Source: Azospirillum soli (GTDB taxonomy: Bacteria > Pseudomonadota > Alphaproteobacteria > Azospirillales > Azospirillaceae). From it: a stretch of 64,000 nt of DNA. The DNA is taken from NCBI RefSeq assembly GCF_017876165.1, contig NZ_JAGINQ010000023.1, positions 25,148 to 89,147 on the forward strand, written 5' to 3'. Positions 43,469 through 52,306 of this stretch are shown piece by piece. The stretch's first letter is position 1; each line of letters opens with the position of its first letter. The notes below the pieces were generated by a model. The model ran no database searches. It was not told the origin of the DNA and worked only from the letters and a program-made list of their open reading frames with translations. The translations under genes were made by a program, and so were the position numbers.

Positions 43469-43805
43469 TGGTCGTCTTCCTCCCATTTCCGTTCGTGGAT
43501 TGCCGGGGAGATTACCCCGCCGTTCGCCGCCTCGGAAACGGGCGTGTTCGGGACGCAGCCATGAGACCCCAGTCAGACGCCAAGTTCAACGGTTTTGTGA
43601 ATTTCATGTGTTCAATAGCCGATATTCCTCAGTGTTAAACTAGGAAAATGGCGCATTGGCCTGCCCGTTTAGGACGTTTGGCTGGGTCGCGGTTCCATTG
43701 GCGCGCTCTGTAACATTCGTCTCGATATCCCCAGGCGATGTGCAGGCATCCGAATGCGTCGAGGCGTTGCGCCGGCTGCGTCGATGGGCCGGTCACGTTG
43801 ATGGA
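43469..43805. other. Divergent spacer before the multi-PAS kinase
   Basis: About 340 bp between divergent genes, probably carrying both promoters. It contains AT-richer DNA at 43590-43650. I see no convincing palindrome or -35/-10 pair. The kinase frame is open through its right half (from TTG 43656), so part may be coding if that start is used. Confidence 0.4.
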
Positions 43806-46046
43806 ATGACGAAAAGGAAGGGCGCTTTGGTGCAGGCCGGAGCCATCGACTGGTCTTCCGTGTTCGCGGCGAGCCTTGCGGCGACCTGCGTCGTCGGTGC
43901 GGACGGGCGCATTCGCGCAGCCAACGACGCCTTTGCCCGCCAGATCGGCGTGGAGGTGTCCTCGCTGGCCGATGTCCCATTGGACGAGGTTCTGGCCGTG
44001 GATGGTGGCGATGCGTCGCGCGGCGGCGTGGCCTTCCTGCGCCTGGGCGACGGGGAGACCCGCAGCGTTCCCTACACGCAGGCGCGGCTCCCCGACGGCG
44101 GGCGCGTCGTGACCCTGACCGAGGTCGCGGACGAGCACTGCGTCATCTGCAAGGTCTACTCCAGCCGCGAGAAGTTCCGCACGGCCATCGACGACCAGTC
44201 GGAGCTGATCTGCCGCTTCCGCCCCGACCTGACCATCACCCTGGTGAACCGCCAGTTCGCCGCGCTGTTCGGCTACAGCCCGCGCGCGATGATCGATCGC
44301 AACCTGCGCGACCTGCTGCCGGACACCATCGTCACCACGGTTCTGGAGTTCCTCGGCGCCGCCACGCCCGCCGAACCGGCTTCCGCCCGCGAGGAGCTGT
44401 GGCCGCACGGCGACGGGACGGAGCGCTGGATCAGCTGGCGCCGCTACGCCGTGTTCGACAGCACAGGCCGGATCACCGCCGTGCAGTCGGTCGGCCGCGA
44501 CACCACGCAGCGCCACCGCGCGGAGAAGGAGCGCGTCCGGCTCGCCGCCATGGTCAGCCGCAGTCCGGTGGTCGGCCTTGCGTGGCGGACGGAGGGCAAC
44601 TTCCCCATCGACTACGCGACCGAGAATGTCGGGCGCCTGCGCATAGGCCGGGCACGTCTGCTGGAGGGGCGCACCGGGCTTCTCGACATCGTCCACCCGG
44701 ACGACGCGTCGGCGCTGGCGCTGTGGGTCGACTCCTGTCCGGAGGGTGGCACGCCGCTGCCGCTGACCGTGCGGCTGCTGGACGACGACGGCGGGGAGCG
44801 CTGGCTGTCCATCAGCGCGTGGCGGGCCGGGGAAGGGCGCATGGAAGCGGTCCTCCTCGACATCACCGAGCAGCGCGCCGCCAGCCTTGCGCTGCGCGAG
44901 CGGGAGCGCCGCTTCAAGGCCATCTTCGACCACACCTTCGAGTTCATCGGCCTGCTGACGCCCGAGGGGCGGATGATCGAGGCGAACGAGACCGCGCTGG
45001 CCTTCGTCGAGACCGAGGAGGAGACGGTCTACGGCAAGTATTTCTGGGACACCCCCTGGTGGCGTCATTCGCCCGCCGATCAGGAGCGGCTGAAGGACGG
45101 GGTGGCGCGCGCCGCGCGCGGGGAGTTCGTGCGCTTCGAATCGTCCCATCGCACGCCGCGCGGGCGGGAGATCCACGTGGACTTCTCCCTGCGTCCGATC
45201 CGGGACGAGGGCGGGACGGTCATCTTCCTGGTGCCCGAGGGGCGCGACATCACCCACCTGAAGCAGACCGAGGCCGCCCTGCTGGCCGCGACCCGCGAGG
45301 CGGAGGCGGCCAACCGTTCCAAGACGCAGTTCCTAGCGGTGATGAGCCACGAGTTGCGCACGCCGCTGAACGCCGTGCTCGGCTATTCGGAGGTGATGCA
45401 GGCCGGGCTGTTCGGCGTGCTGGAGAGCGAGCGGTACCGGGGCTACGTGGACGCCATCCACGCGTCGGGCCGGCATCTGCTGGGCATCATCGACGACATC
45501 CTGGAAATCTCGCGCATCGAACTGGGCGTGGTGGAGTTGAGCGAGGACGAATCGGTTGTTCCCGACCTCGTCGGCCGCGCCGCGCAGATCCTCGCCAACC
45601 GCGCGGCGGAGGCGGGAGTCGCGTTGCAGGTGGACGTCGAGCCGAATCTGCCCGCACTGCGCTGCGACGCGCGCCGCGTGATCCAGGTGCTGGTGAACGT
45701 CGGCTTCAACGGCATCAAATTCACCCGGCGCGGCGGTTTCGTCCGGCTGGTGGTGTCACGGGAGGAGGACGGTTCGCTGGCCTTCGCCGTTCATGACGAC
45801 GGCGTCGGCATCGCTCCGGAAAACCTCGACAAGGTGTGGGAGCCCTTCGCGCAGGCCGACAACGCGCTCGTTCGCGGCAAGGGCGGGGTGGGGCTGGGCC
45901 TCGCCATCACCAAGGCGTTCGTCGAGGCCCATGGCGGAACGGCCCGTCTGGAGAGCGAGCCGGGGCGGGGCACGACGGTGACCCTGCGCTTCCCGGCGGA
46001 GCGATGCCTGGACTCCGGCCCCGCAACGCGCGAGCATGTCGCCTGA
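43806..46046 (+). CDS. Cytoplasmic multi-PAS sensor histidine kinase
   Basis: About 746 residues, no membrane segment. Four PAS-like domains in series: ~10-105 (CVVGADGRIRAANDAFARQI), ~115-240 (DLTITLVNRQFAALFGYSPR), ~245-365 and ~370-495 (FIGLLTPEGRMIEANETALA). The HisKA domain follows, with His515 in MSHELRTPLNAVLGYSE. The ATPase domain has a VNVGFNGIKFT N-box variant, DDGVGIAPENLDKVWEPFAQ and GGVGLGLAIT. There is no receiver domain and no adjacent regulator, so it is an orphan kinase. The start is uncertain: ATG 43806 has a weak GATGG upstream; TTG 43656 would add 50 residues of poor quality. Confidence 0.88.
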   Translation: MTKRKGALVQAGAIDWSSVFAASLAATCVVGADGRIRAANDAFARQIGVEVSSLADVPLDEVLAVDGGDASRGGVAFLRLGDGETRSVPYTQARLPDGGRVVTLTEVADEHCVICKVYSSREKFRTAIDDQSELICRFRPDLTITLVNRQFAALFGYSPRAMIDRNLRDLLPDTIVTTVLEFLGAATPAEPASAREELWPHGDGTERWISWRRYAVFDSTGRITAVQSVGRDTTQRHRAEKERVRLAAMVSRSPVVGLAWRTEGNFPIDYATENVGRLRIGRARLLEGRTGLLDIVHPDDASALALWVDSCPEGGTPLPLTVRLLDDDGGERWLSISAWRAGEGRMEAVLLDITEQRAASLALRERERRFKAIFDHTFEFIGLLTPEGRMIEANETALAFVETEEETVYGKYFWDTPWWRHSPADQERLKDGVARAARGEFVRFESSHRTPRGREIHVDFSLRPIRDEGGTVIFLVPEGRDITHLKQTEAALLAATREAEAANRSKTQFLAVMSHELRTPLNAVLGYSEVMQAGLFGVLESERYRGYVDAIHASGRHLLGIIDDILEISRIELGVVELSEDESVVPDLVGRAAQILANRAAEAGVALQVDVEPNLPALRCDARRVIQVLVNVGFNGIKFTRRGGFVRLVVSREEDGSLAFAVHDDGVGIAPENLDKVWEPFAQADNALVRGKGGVGLGLAITKAFVEAHGGTARLESEPGRGTTVTLRFPAERCLDSGPATREHVA

Positions 46047-46077
46047 CCTAAGCAACCAACAACGAACACGGTGAGGA

Positions 46078-46548
46078 ATGAGCACGCCCGCAATTACCGT
46101 CGAGGAACTGGAAGCCCTGATTCGCGAGGGCGTGCCGCTGGTCGGCAACTTCGGCATCCGGATCGACCATCTGGCCCCCGGCACCGTCCGCATGACGCTG
46201 CCCTACAACGAAACCTTCGTGCGGCCCGGCGGCACGGTGACCGGCCCGGCGATGTTCGGGCTGGCCGACGTGGCGCTGTACGGCGCGGTGCTCAGCCTGA
46301 TCGGGCGGGTGGAACTGGCCGTGACCACCAACATGACCATCAACTTCCTGCGCCGCCCGGCGCCGGTTGCCATCACCGCCGACTGCCGCATCATCAAGAT
46401 GGGCAAGCGGCTGGCCTATGGCGAAGTGCTGCTGTTCTCCGAAGGCGATCCGGAGCCCGTGGCGCATGCCACCGGCACCTATTCGATTCCGCCGCACGAG
46501 CCGGTGAAGCTTGCGGTATCTGGATACCAATCGCCGAACGGCGGGTGA
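46078..46548 (+). CDS. Hotdog-fold thioesterase (PaaI/YdiI-like)
   Basis: 156 residues with the hotdog pattern: HLAPGTVRMTLPYNETFVRP, then GGTVTGPAMFGLADVALYGA (central helix with an Asp as candidate catalytic residue), and VTTNMTINFLRRPAPVAITA. The family hydrolyses acyl-CoA or aryl-CoA thioesters; the substrate is not readable. GTGAGGA directly precedes ATG 46078. The last codons include a GGTATC/GATACC palindrome (46515-46528). Confidence 0.85.
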   Translation: MSTPAITVEELEALIREGVPLVGNFGIRIDHLAPGTVRMTLPYNETFVRPGGTVTGPAMFGLADVALYGAVLSLIGRVELAVTTNMTINFLRRPAPVAITADCRIIKMGKRLAYGEVLLFSEGDPEPVAHATGTYSIPPHEPVKLAVSGYQSPNGG

Positions 46549-46596
46549 AAACATCTTTGAAATCAATGGCTTTGCAAAAACGGTATCATGATACCG
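46515..46596 (+). promoter_or_regulatory. Two GGTATC-N2-GATACC palindromes upstream of rplM
   Basis: GGTATC-TG-GATACC (46515-46528, inside the thioesterase 3' end) and CGGTATC-AT-GATACCG (46581-46596, intergenic). The half-sites are identical and the centres are 67 bp apart. They lie upstream of the rplM promoter at 46635. Confidence 0.5.
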
Positions 46597-46634
46597 AACA
46601 CGCAAGGCGCTGATTTCAAACACTATTTTTTACG

Positions 46635-46663
46635 TTGACACGGGATCGGTATGTCCGTACAAA
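46635..46663 (+). promoter_or_regulatory. Sigma-70-type promoter of rplM-rpsI
   Basis: TTGACA (46635-46640), a 17-bp spacer, and TACAAA (46658-46663). The -35 is consensus and the spacing ideal. It gives a leader of about 60 nt before the rplM start at 46731. Confidence 0.75.
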
Positions 46664-46730
46664 ACCGGCCGCTTCGGCGCCGCGGGATTCGGCGGCCTGC
46701 CGATCCACGTTTCAGTCAACGAGTGTGGCG

Positions 46731-47195
46731 ATGAAGACCTTCAATCTGAAGCCGACCGATATCGAGAAGAAGTGGTACGTCGTCGACGCCGACGGCCTCG
46801 TTCTCGGCCGGCTTGCCAGCATCCTGGCGAACATCCTGCGCGGCAAGAACAAGCCGACCTACACCCCGCACATGGATTGCGGCGACCATGTCGTCGTGAT
46901 CAACGCGGAGAAGGTGAAGCTGACCGGCAACAAGCGCCAGGATGACATCTTCTACTGGCACACCGGTTACCCGGGCGGCATCAAGGGCCGTTCGAAGGGC
47001 CAGATCCTCGACGGCAAGTATCCGGAGCGCGTCATCGAGAAGGCCGTGGAGCGCATGGTTCCGCGCGGTCCGCTCGGCCGCAAGCAGATGACCCACCTCA
47101 AGGTCTACAAGGGCGCCGCGCACCCGCACGACGCGCAGCAGCCCGTCGCGCTGGACGTCGGCGCGATGAACCCGAAGAACAAGCGGAGCGCGTAA
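46731..47195 (+). CDS. rplM: 50S ribosomal protein L13
   Basis: 154 residues of the L13 family: KWYVVDADGLVLGRLASILA, LRGKNKPTYTPHMDCGDHVV, YPGGIKGRSKGQILDGKYPE and MVPRGPLGRKQMTHLKVYKG. L13 binds 23S rRNA early in 50S assembly. I start at ATG 46731 (MKTFNLKPTDIEKKW); the upstream frame runs through the promoter. The rplM-rpsI pair is universally conserved and the next gene begins 4 bp after the stop. Confidence 0.98.
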   Translation: MKTFNLKPTDIEKKWYVVDADGLVLGRLASILANILRGKNKPTYTPHMDCGDHVVVINAEKVKLTGNKRQDDIFYWHTGYPGGIKGRSKGQILDGKYPERVIEKAVERMVPRGPLGRKQMTHLKVYKGAAHPHDAQQPVALDVGAMNPKNKRSA

Positions 47196-47199
47196 TCCA

Positions 47200-47688
47200 A
47201 TGGCTCAGGTCACCACCACCCTCGCCGATCTGAAGGGTCTCGCCGGCACCGCCGCTCCGGCCGGCGCCTCCGCCGAGGTTGCGGAGCCGAAGCTGGACGC
47301 GCAGGGCCGCGCCTACGCCACCGGCAAGCGCAAGGACGCCGTCGCCCGCGTGTGGATCAAGCCGGGCTCCGGCAAGATCACCATCAACGGCCGCGACCAG
47401 GAAGTCTACTTCGCCCGTCCCGTGCTGCGCATGATGATCGCCCAGCCGTTCGGCATTGCTGACCGCGTCGGCCAGTACGACGTCGTCGTCACTGTCGCCG
47501 GTGGCGGTCTGTCGGGCCAGGCCGGTGCCGTTCGTCACGGCATCTCCAAGGCGCTGACCTACTTCGAGCCGGCCCTGCGTCCGCCGCTGAAGGCCGCCGG
47601 CTTCCTGACCCGCGACGCTCGCGTCGTCGAGCGTAAGAAGTACGGCCGCGCCAAGGCCCGCCGCAGCTTCCAGTTCTCGAAGCGCTAA
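47200..47688 (+). CDS. rpsI: 30S ribosomal protein S9
   Basis: 162 residues. The S9 core starts near residue 36 (RAYATGKRKDAVARVWIKPG) and ends with the invariant KKYGRAKARRSFQFSKR tail that reaches the P-site tRNA. The ~30-residue N-terminal extension (Ala/Thr-rich) is common in alphaproteobacteria. Second gene of the operon, with a strong terminator 38 bp downstream. Confidence 0.98.
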   Translation: MAQVTTTLADLKGLAGTAAPAGASAEVAEPKLDAQGRAYATGKRKDAVARVWIKPGSGKITINGRDQEVYFARPVLRMMIAQPFGIADRVGQYDVVVTVAGGGLSGQAGAVRHGISKALTYFEPALRPPLKAAGFLTRDARVVERKKYGRAKARRSFQFSKR

Positions 47689-47725
47689 GGCCCTTTCGCG
47701 AACTCGCGTCGGTACTGTACAAGCG

Positions 47726-47760
47726 AGGGGCGTCCCGAAAGGGGCGCCCCTTTCTTTTTT
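47726..47760 (+). terminator. Terminator of rplM-rpsI
   Basis: AGGGGCG (47726-47732) pairs with CGCCCCT (47745-47751), extended by CCC/GGG around a GAAA loop, and is followed by TTTCTTTTTT. Confidence 0.92.
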
Positions 47761-47826
47761 CCTCGCGTCCAACCAGTGCCCCGTTCTCACGGCATCAAGA
47801 TCAAGGCATCAAGAGGAACACCGTCC

Positions 47827-48879
47827 ATGGCCTACGACAACACCCCCATCCGCGTCGGCATCCTTGGCGCGTCCGGCTACACGGGCGCCGAGCTGGTGCG
47901 CATGCTTCTCCGCCATCCCGGCGTCGAGATCTGCGCCCTGACCGCCGAGCGACAGGCGGGCAAGCCCATGGCGGAGGTGTTCCCGCATCTCGGCGGCTAC
48001 AACCTGCCGGATCTGGTGAAGATCGAGCAGGTGAACTGGGACAAGCTGGACGCCGTCTTCTGCGCGCTGCCGCACGGCACCACGCAGGAGGTCATCGCCG
48101 GCCTGCCGCGCGCCCTGAAGGTCGTGGACCTGTCGGCCGACTTCCGGCTGTCCGACCCGGCCGAATACGCGACGTGGTACGGGCATGAGCACCGCGCCGT
48201 GGACCTTCAGAAGGAGGTCGCCTACGGCCTGACCGAATTCAACCGGCAGGGCGTGCGCAAGGCCCGCGTGGTCGCCAACCCCGGCTGCTACCCGACCTGC
48301 TCGCTGCTGGCCCTGCTGCCGCTGCTGATGGAAGACCTGATCGAGCCGGGCGGGATCATCATCGACGCCAAGTCGGGCGTGTCGGGCGCCGGCCGCGACG
48401 CCAAGCAGCAGAACCTCTTCACCGAAGTGTCGGAGGGGCTGAACGCCTACGGCGTCGGCTACCACCGCCACATGCCGGAGATCGAGCAGGAACTGCGCCT
48501 TGCCGCCGGCCGGCCGGTTACGGTCAGCTTCACGCCGCACCTCATCCCCATGAACCGGGGCATGATGGCGACGATCTACGTCCGCATGGCCGACGGCGCC
48601 AACGCCGACGACCTGCGCGAGGCGCTGGCCAAGCGCTACGCGGAAGAGCCGTTCGTCGGCGTGACCCCGGCCGGCATCGCCCCGGCGACCCGCCACGTCC
48701 GCGCGTCCAACCATGCGTTGATGGGCGTGTTCCCCGACCGCACCCCGCGCGGCGCCATCATCGTGTCGGTGATCGACAATCTGGTGAAGGGTGCCTCGGG
48801 TCAGGCCATCCAGAACATGAACGTCATGTTCGGTCTGAGCGAGACCGCCGGCCTGGAGCAGGCGCCGCTCTTCCCGTAA
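47827..48879 (+). CDS. argC: N-acetyl-gamma-glutamyl-phosphate reductase
   Basis: Third step of arginine synthesis: NADPH-dependent reduction of N-acetylglutamyl phosphate to the semialdehyde. Rossmann motif VGILGASGYTGAELVRML; catalytic Cys154 in ANPGCYPT; DLSADFRL; SGVSGAGR; and VGYHRHMPEIEQEL with the catalytic His. 350 residues, as usual for long-type ArgC. ATG 47827 is the start aligned with relatives. It follows rpsI, a linkage common in alphaproteobacteria. Confidence 0.96.
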   Translation: MAYDNTPIRVGILGASGYTGAELVRMLLRHPGVEICALTAERQAGKPMAEVFPHLGGYNLPDLVKIEQVNWDKLDAVFCALPHGTTQEVIAGLPRALKVVDLSADFRLSDPAEYATWYGHEHRAVDLQKEVAYGLTEFNRQGVRKARVVANPGCYPTCSLLALLPLLMEDLIEPGGIIIDAKSGVSGAGRDAKQQNLFTEVSEGLNAYGVGYHRHMPEIEQELRLAAGRPVTVSFTPHLIPMNRGMMATIYVRMADGANADDLREALAKRYAEEPFVGVTPAGIAPATRHVRASNHALMGVFPDRTPRGAIIVSVIDNLVKGASGQAIQNMNVMFGLSETAGLEQAPLFP

Positions 48880-48901
48880 TCGAGTGAAGAAAGAAAAAAC
48901 C

Positions 48902-49420
48902 ATGTCCGGCCTGATTCTGCCCTTCAAGGGCACGTCGCCGAAGATCGACGCGAGCGCCTTCATCGCGCCGACCGCCACCGTCATCGGCGACGTGGAGATC
49001 GGGCCGGACACGGGCATCTGGTTCGGCTGCGTGGTGCGCGGCGACGTCAACGAGGTCCGCATCGGCGCGCGGACCAACATCCAGGACGGCACCATCATCC
49101 ACGTCGCCAGCCAAGGGCAGGGCACCTACATCGGCGACGACATCACGGTGGGGCACATGGCCCTGCTGCACGCCTGCACGCTGGAGAGCGGCTGCTTCAT
49201 CGGCATGAAAGCCTGCCTGATGGACGGAGCCCATGTCGAATCGGGCGCCATGGTGGCGGCGGGCGCGCTGGTCACGCCGGGCAAGCGGGTGAAGGCCGGG
49301 CAGCTCTGGGCCGGCAGCCCAGCACGGCCGATCCGCGCGCTGACGGAAAAGGATTTGGCCTTTTTCCCCGTGTCCGCTCGCAATTACGTAAAATTGGCGC
49401 AAGCCTATCGGGACGTTTGA
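48902..49420 (+). CDS. Gamma-carbonic-anhydrase-like hexapeptide-repeat protein
   Basis: 172 residues forming a left-handed beta-helix of hexapeptide repeats (FIAPTATVIGDVEIGPDTGI and the following turns). Metal-binding His residues are in TIIHVAS, DDITVGHMALLHACTLESG. GSPARPIRAL near the C terminus is typical of the YrdA/PaaY/CaiE branch. Carbonic anhydrase activity is not assured for this branch. ATG 48902, 22 bp after argC, is in the same transcript; a GTG 18 nt upstream is an alternative. Confidence 0.88.
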   Translation: MSGLILPFKGTSPKIDASAFIAPTATVIGDVEIGPDTGIWFGCVVRGDVNEVRIGARTNIQDGTIIHVASQGQGTYIGDDITVGHMALLHACTLESGCFIGMKACLMDGAHVESGAMVAAGALVTPGKRVKAGQLWAGSPARPIRALTEKDLAFFPVSARNYVKLAQAYRDV

Positions 49421-49625
49421 CCCCTCTGGAATTGTGGTGCATTGGCGCAACAGTGGTGCCGAGCCAGAACGCCTAGGACTTACGGAGGGGATGCCGGAAC
49501 ATCAATCCACACCACATGTTTCGCGATTTGTCACGACGCATGCACGCGGCCTGACCTATCGTTCGTGCGATTCGTCCCCCGCGCGCTACAGCGGCAGGGA
49601 AGGGATCTTGAAGGGAGTGGAAAAG

Positions 49626-50219
49626 ATGAACAAGATCATTCGCGCAACCATGGCCACTGTTCCGGCCGCTATCATCGCCTTCGGCCTCGCGGCCGGTGCG
49701 CAGGCCCAGCAAGGCATCGGCACCACCGATGTCTGGTGCAACCCCGTGATCGGCTGGGGCAACACCCCGGTCCGTACCGCCAGCGGCGGCTACGCCATCC
49801 ACCAGGGCAGCTACCCGTGCCCGCCGGCCGCGGCTCCGGCCGTCGCCCCGGCTCCGGCCGCGCGCGCCCAGACCGAATACCTGGTCTTCTTCGACTGGGA
49901 TAAGTCGAACATCACCCCGGCCGCCGACCGCGTCATCAGCGACGCCGTCGCCGCCATCGGCCGTGGCGCGAACGCCCGCGTCCATGTCATCGGCCACACC
50001 GACACCTCGGGCTCGCCGGCCTACAACCAGCGTCTCTCGGTCCGCCGTGCCGACGCGGTGAAGAACTCGCTGGTCGCCAAGGGCATTCCGGCGGCCAACA
50101 TCACCACCGAAGGCCGTGGCGAGAGCCAGCTGCTGGTCCAGACCGGCCCGAACGTCCGCGAGCCGTCGAACCGTCGTGCGCAGATCCTGCCGCGCGGTGC
50201 GAACGCCCCGTCGTCGTAA
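49626..50219 (+). CDS. OmpA-family peptidoglycan-binding outer-membrane protein
   Basis: 197 residues. The signal peptide (ATVPAAIIAFGLAAGAQAQQ) is cleaved near AQA. A short Cys-containing segment (TDVWCNPVIGWGNTPVRTAS, with a second Cys in SYPCPP) and a Pro/Ala linker follow. The OmpA-like domain has YLVFFDWDKSNITPAADRVI, VIGHTDTSGSPAYNQRLSVR and GRGESQLLV. The D and R that grip diaminopimelate are present. There is no beta-barrel: it is a small anchoring protein. A strong SD (GGGAGTGG) precedes ATG 49626. Confidence 0.88.
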   Translation: MNKIIRATMATVPAAIIAFGLAAGAQAQQGIGTTDVWCNPVIGWGNTPVRTASGGYAIHQGSYPCPPAAAPAVAPAPAARAQTEYLVFFDWDKSNITPAADRVISDAVAAIGRGANARVHVIGHTDTSGSPAYNQRLSVRRADAVKNSLVAKGIPAANITTEGRGESQLLVQTGPNVREPSNRRAQILPRGANAPSS

Positions 50220-50246
50220 AGGTCGGATTTCGCTTTAGGCGAAAGG

Positions 50247-50281
50247 AAAAGGCCCCGGAAATTTCCGGGGCCTTTCTCTTT
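50247..50281. terminator. Bidirectional terminator between ompA-like gene and phaC
   Basis: AAAGGCCCCGGAAA and TTTCCGGGGCCTTT form a 14-bp perfect stem (50248-50275). T-rich on the + side (TTTCTCTTT) and A-rich on the left, so it can serve both convergent genes. Confidence 0.88.
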
Positions 50282-50295
50282 GAGCGCGGTCCTGA

Positions 50296-52095
50296 TCAGA
50301 CGATGCGGACCTTGGCGTAGGAGCCGGGCGCCTCGTCCAGCACGGGCAGGCCGCCCTTGCTGGGATCGCGGGCCGGAACCTTGCCTTCGGAGAACTTGCC
50401 GACCCACTTGTTCCACTCCGGCCACCAGGAGCCGGGGGTCTGGTCGGCGGTCTTCAGCCAGTCGTCCGAGGTCTTCGGCAGCTTGGCGTTGGTCCAGTAG
50501 CAGTACTTCTCGGCGGCCGGCGGGTTGACGACGCCGGCGATGTGGCCGGAGGCCGCCAGCACGAACTTGACCGGGCCGGTGAACAGGTGGGCGCCCATGT
50601 AGGTGGACTTCCACGGGGCGATGTGGTCTTCGCGGGCCGACAGGAAGAAGGACGGGGTTTTCACCGCGCGCAGGTCGATCGGAACGCCGCCCAGCGTCAC
50701 GCCGCCCGGCTGCGCCAGCAGGTTCTTCTGGTACATGTTGCGCAGGTAGAAGCTGTGCATCGCCGCCGGCATGCGGGTGGAATCGCTGTTCCAGTACAGC
50801 AGGTCGAACGGGAACGGATCCTTGCCCAGCAGGTAGTTGTTCACCACGAACGACCAGATCAGGTCGTTGGCGCGCAGCATGTTGAAGGTCGTCGCCATCT
50901 TCGAGCCATCCAGGTAGCCCTGCTGGGCCATCTGGTTCTCGATCATGGTCAGCTGCTCTTCATCGATGAAGACGGACAGCTCGCCGGCTTCGGTGAAGTC
51001 CAGCATGGTGGTGAAGAAGGTCGCCGACTTGATGCGGTCATCCTTCTTGGCCGCCATGTAGGCCAGCGTGGAGGCCAGCAGCGTTCCGCCCAGGCAATAG
51101 CCGATGGCGTTCACGTCCTTCTCGCCGGTGATCTTCTCGATGGCGTCCAGCGCGGCCAGCGGGCCTTCGACCATGTAGTCTTCGAAGCCCTTGGCGGCCA
51201 GCTGCTCGTCCGGGTTGACCCAGGACAGGACGAAGACCGTGTGGCCCTGGTCCACCGCCCACTTGATGAAGCTGTTCTTCTCGCGCAGATCCAGGATGTA
51301 GTACTTGTTGATCCACGGCGGCACGATCATCAGCGGCCGCTTGTTCACTTCCGGCGTCGTCGGGGTGTACTGGATCAGCTGCATCAGGCTGGTCTGGAAG
51401 ACGACCTTGCCCGGCGTGACCGCGATGTTCTTGCCGACCTGGAAGGCATCGTAGTCGGTCATGGAGATGCGCAGCTCGCCCTTGCCGCGCTCCAGGTCCT
51501 TCAGCAGATGCTCAAGGCCCTTCACCAGATTCTCGCCGCCGGTCTCGATGGTCGTGCGCAGCACCTCCGGATTCGTCATGACGAAGTTGGAGGGCGCCAT
51601 CGCGTCCACGAACTGGCGGGTGTAGAAGTCCACCTTCTTGGCCGTGTGGTCGTCCAGGCCGTCGACCTCGTTCACGGTGGACTGCATCCACCGGGCGCTC
51701 AGCAGGTAGGACTGCTTGATGAAGTCGAACAGCGTGTTCTCGTCCCAGGCCGAATCCTTGAAGCGGCGGTCGTCCTTGGCCGGGGCGATGACCGGCTCGG
51801 CCTCCTGGCCGAAGAAGCGCTGGGTCGTGCGCTGCCACAGGGTCAGGTAATCCTGCCACAGCGTCATCTGCGCCTTCATCAGCTTGGCCGGGTCGGCCAT
51901 CATGCGCGTGGTCATTTCCAGGAAGGCATGGCCGACACCCATCGGGTCCGGGTTCTTCGCGCCGACGCCGTCCGCCGCCTGACGCGACAGGAATTCGGTA
52001 ACCAGGCGCTGGCTCTGCTCGGCGATGCGGGTCATCGCGCGGGACATCTCGACCGGATCGGGGAGCTTGACGTCGGGGGCCTGATTCTCGGCCAT
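50296..52095 (-). CDS. phaC: Class I poly(3-hydroxyalkanoate) synthase
   Basis: Polymerises (R)-3-hydroxyacyl-CoA into storage polyester at granule surfaces. 599 residues, normal for class I. The catalytic triad is visible: Cys334 in the lipase-like box IGYCLGGTL, Asp490 in SAREDHIAPW and His518 in SGHIAGVVNPP. Other landmarks are PPWINKYYILDL, NSFIKWAVDQGHTVFVLSWV and the C-terminal PGSWWPEWNKWV. No phaAB or phasin gene is adjacent. It is divergent from a small lipoprotein gene. Confidence 0.97.
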   Translation of the reverse strand: MAENQAPDVKLPDPVEMSRAMTRIAEQSQRLVTEFLSRQAADGVGAKNPDPMGVGHAFLEMTTRMMADPAKLMKAQMTLWQDYLTLWQRTTQRFFGQEAEPVIAPAKDDRRFKDSAWDENTLFDFIKQSYLLSARWMQSTVNEVDGLDDHTAKKVDFYTRQFVDAMAPSNFVMTNPEVLRTTIETGGENLVKGLEHLLKDLERGKGELRISMTDYDAFQVGKNIAVTPGKVVFQTSLMQLIQYTPTTPEVNKRPLMIVPPWINKYYILDLREKNSFIKWAVDQGHTVFVLSWVNPDEQLAAKGFEDYMVEGPLAALDAIEKITGEKDVNAIGYCLGGTLLASTLAYMAAKKDDRIKSATFFTTMLDFTEAGELSVFIDEEQLTMIENQMAQQGYLDGSKMATTFNMLRANDLIWSFVVNNYLLGKDPFPFDLLYWNSDSTRMPAAMHSFYLRNMYQKNLLAQPGGVTLGGVPIDLRAVKTPSFFLSAREDHIAPWKSTYMGAHLFTGPVKFVLAASGHIAGVVNPPAAEKYCYWTNAKLPKTSDDWLKTADQTPGSWWPEWNKWVGKFSEGKVPARDPSKGGLPVLDEAPGSYAKVRIV

Positions 52096-52306
52096 GGGGT
52101 CGGTCCTTCTTTTTTAGGCGAGTTTAAGCTTCAGGAGGAACGTGCTCAGGTTTATACAAAGCCTGCCGGAAGTCTGAGCGGCGTTCGTGAGCGGTTTAGG
52201 CCGGGTTTGTCGATTCCGCAGAACGTCATACACTGGTCGTATGAAGATTTTATTTAGCCTCGTGCAATTCAAGCGGTGCGACGGGGCGGAACATGGGGTT
52301 CGCAGC

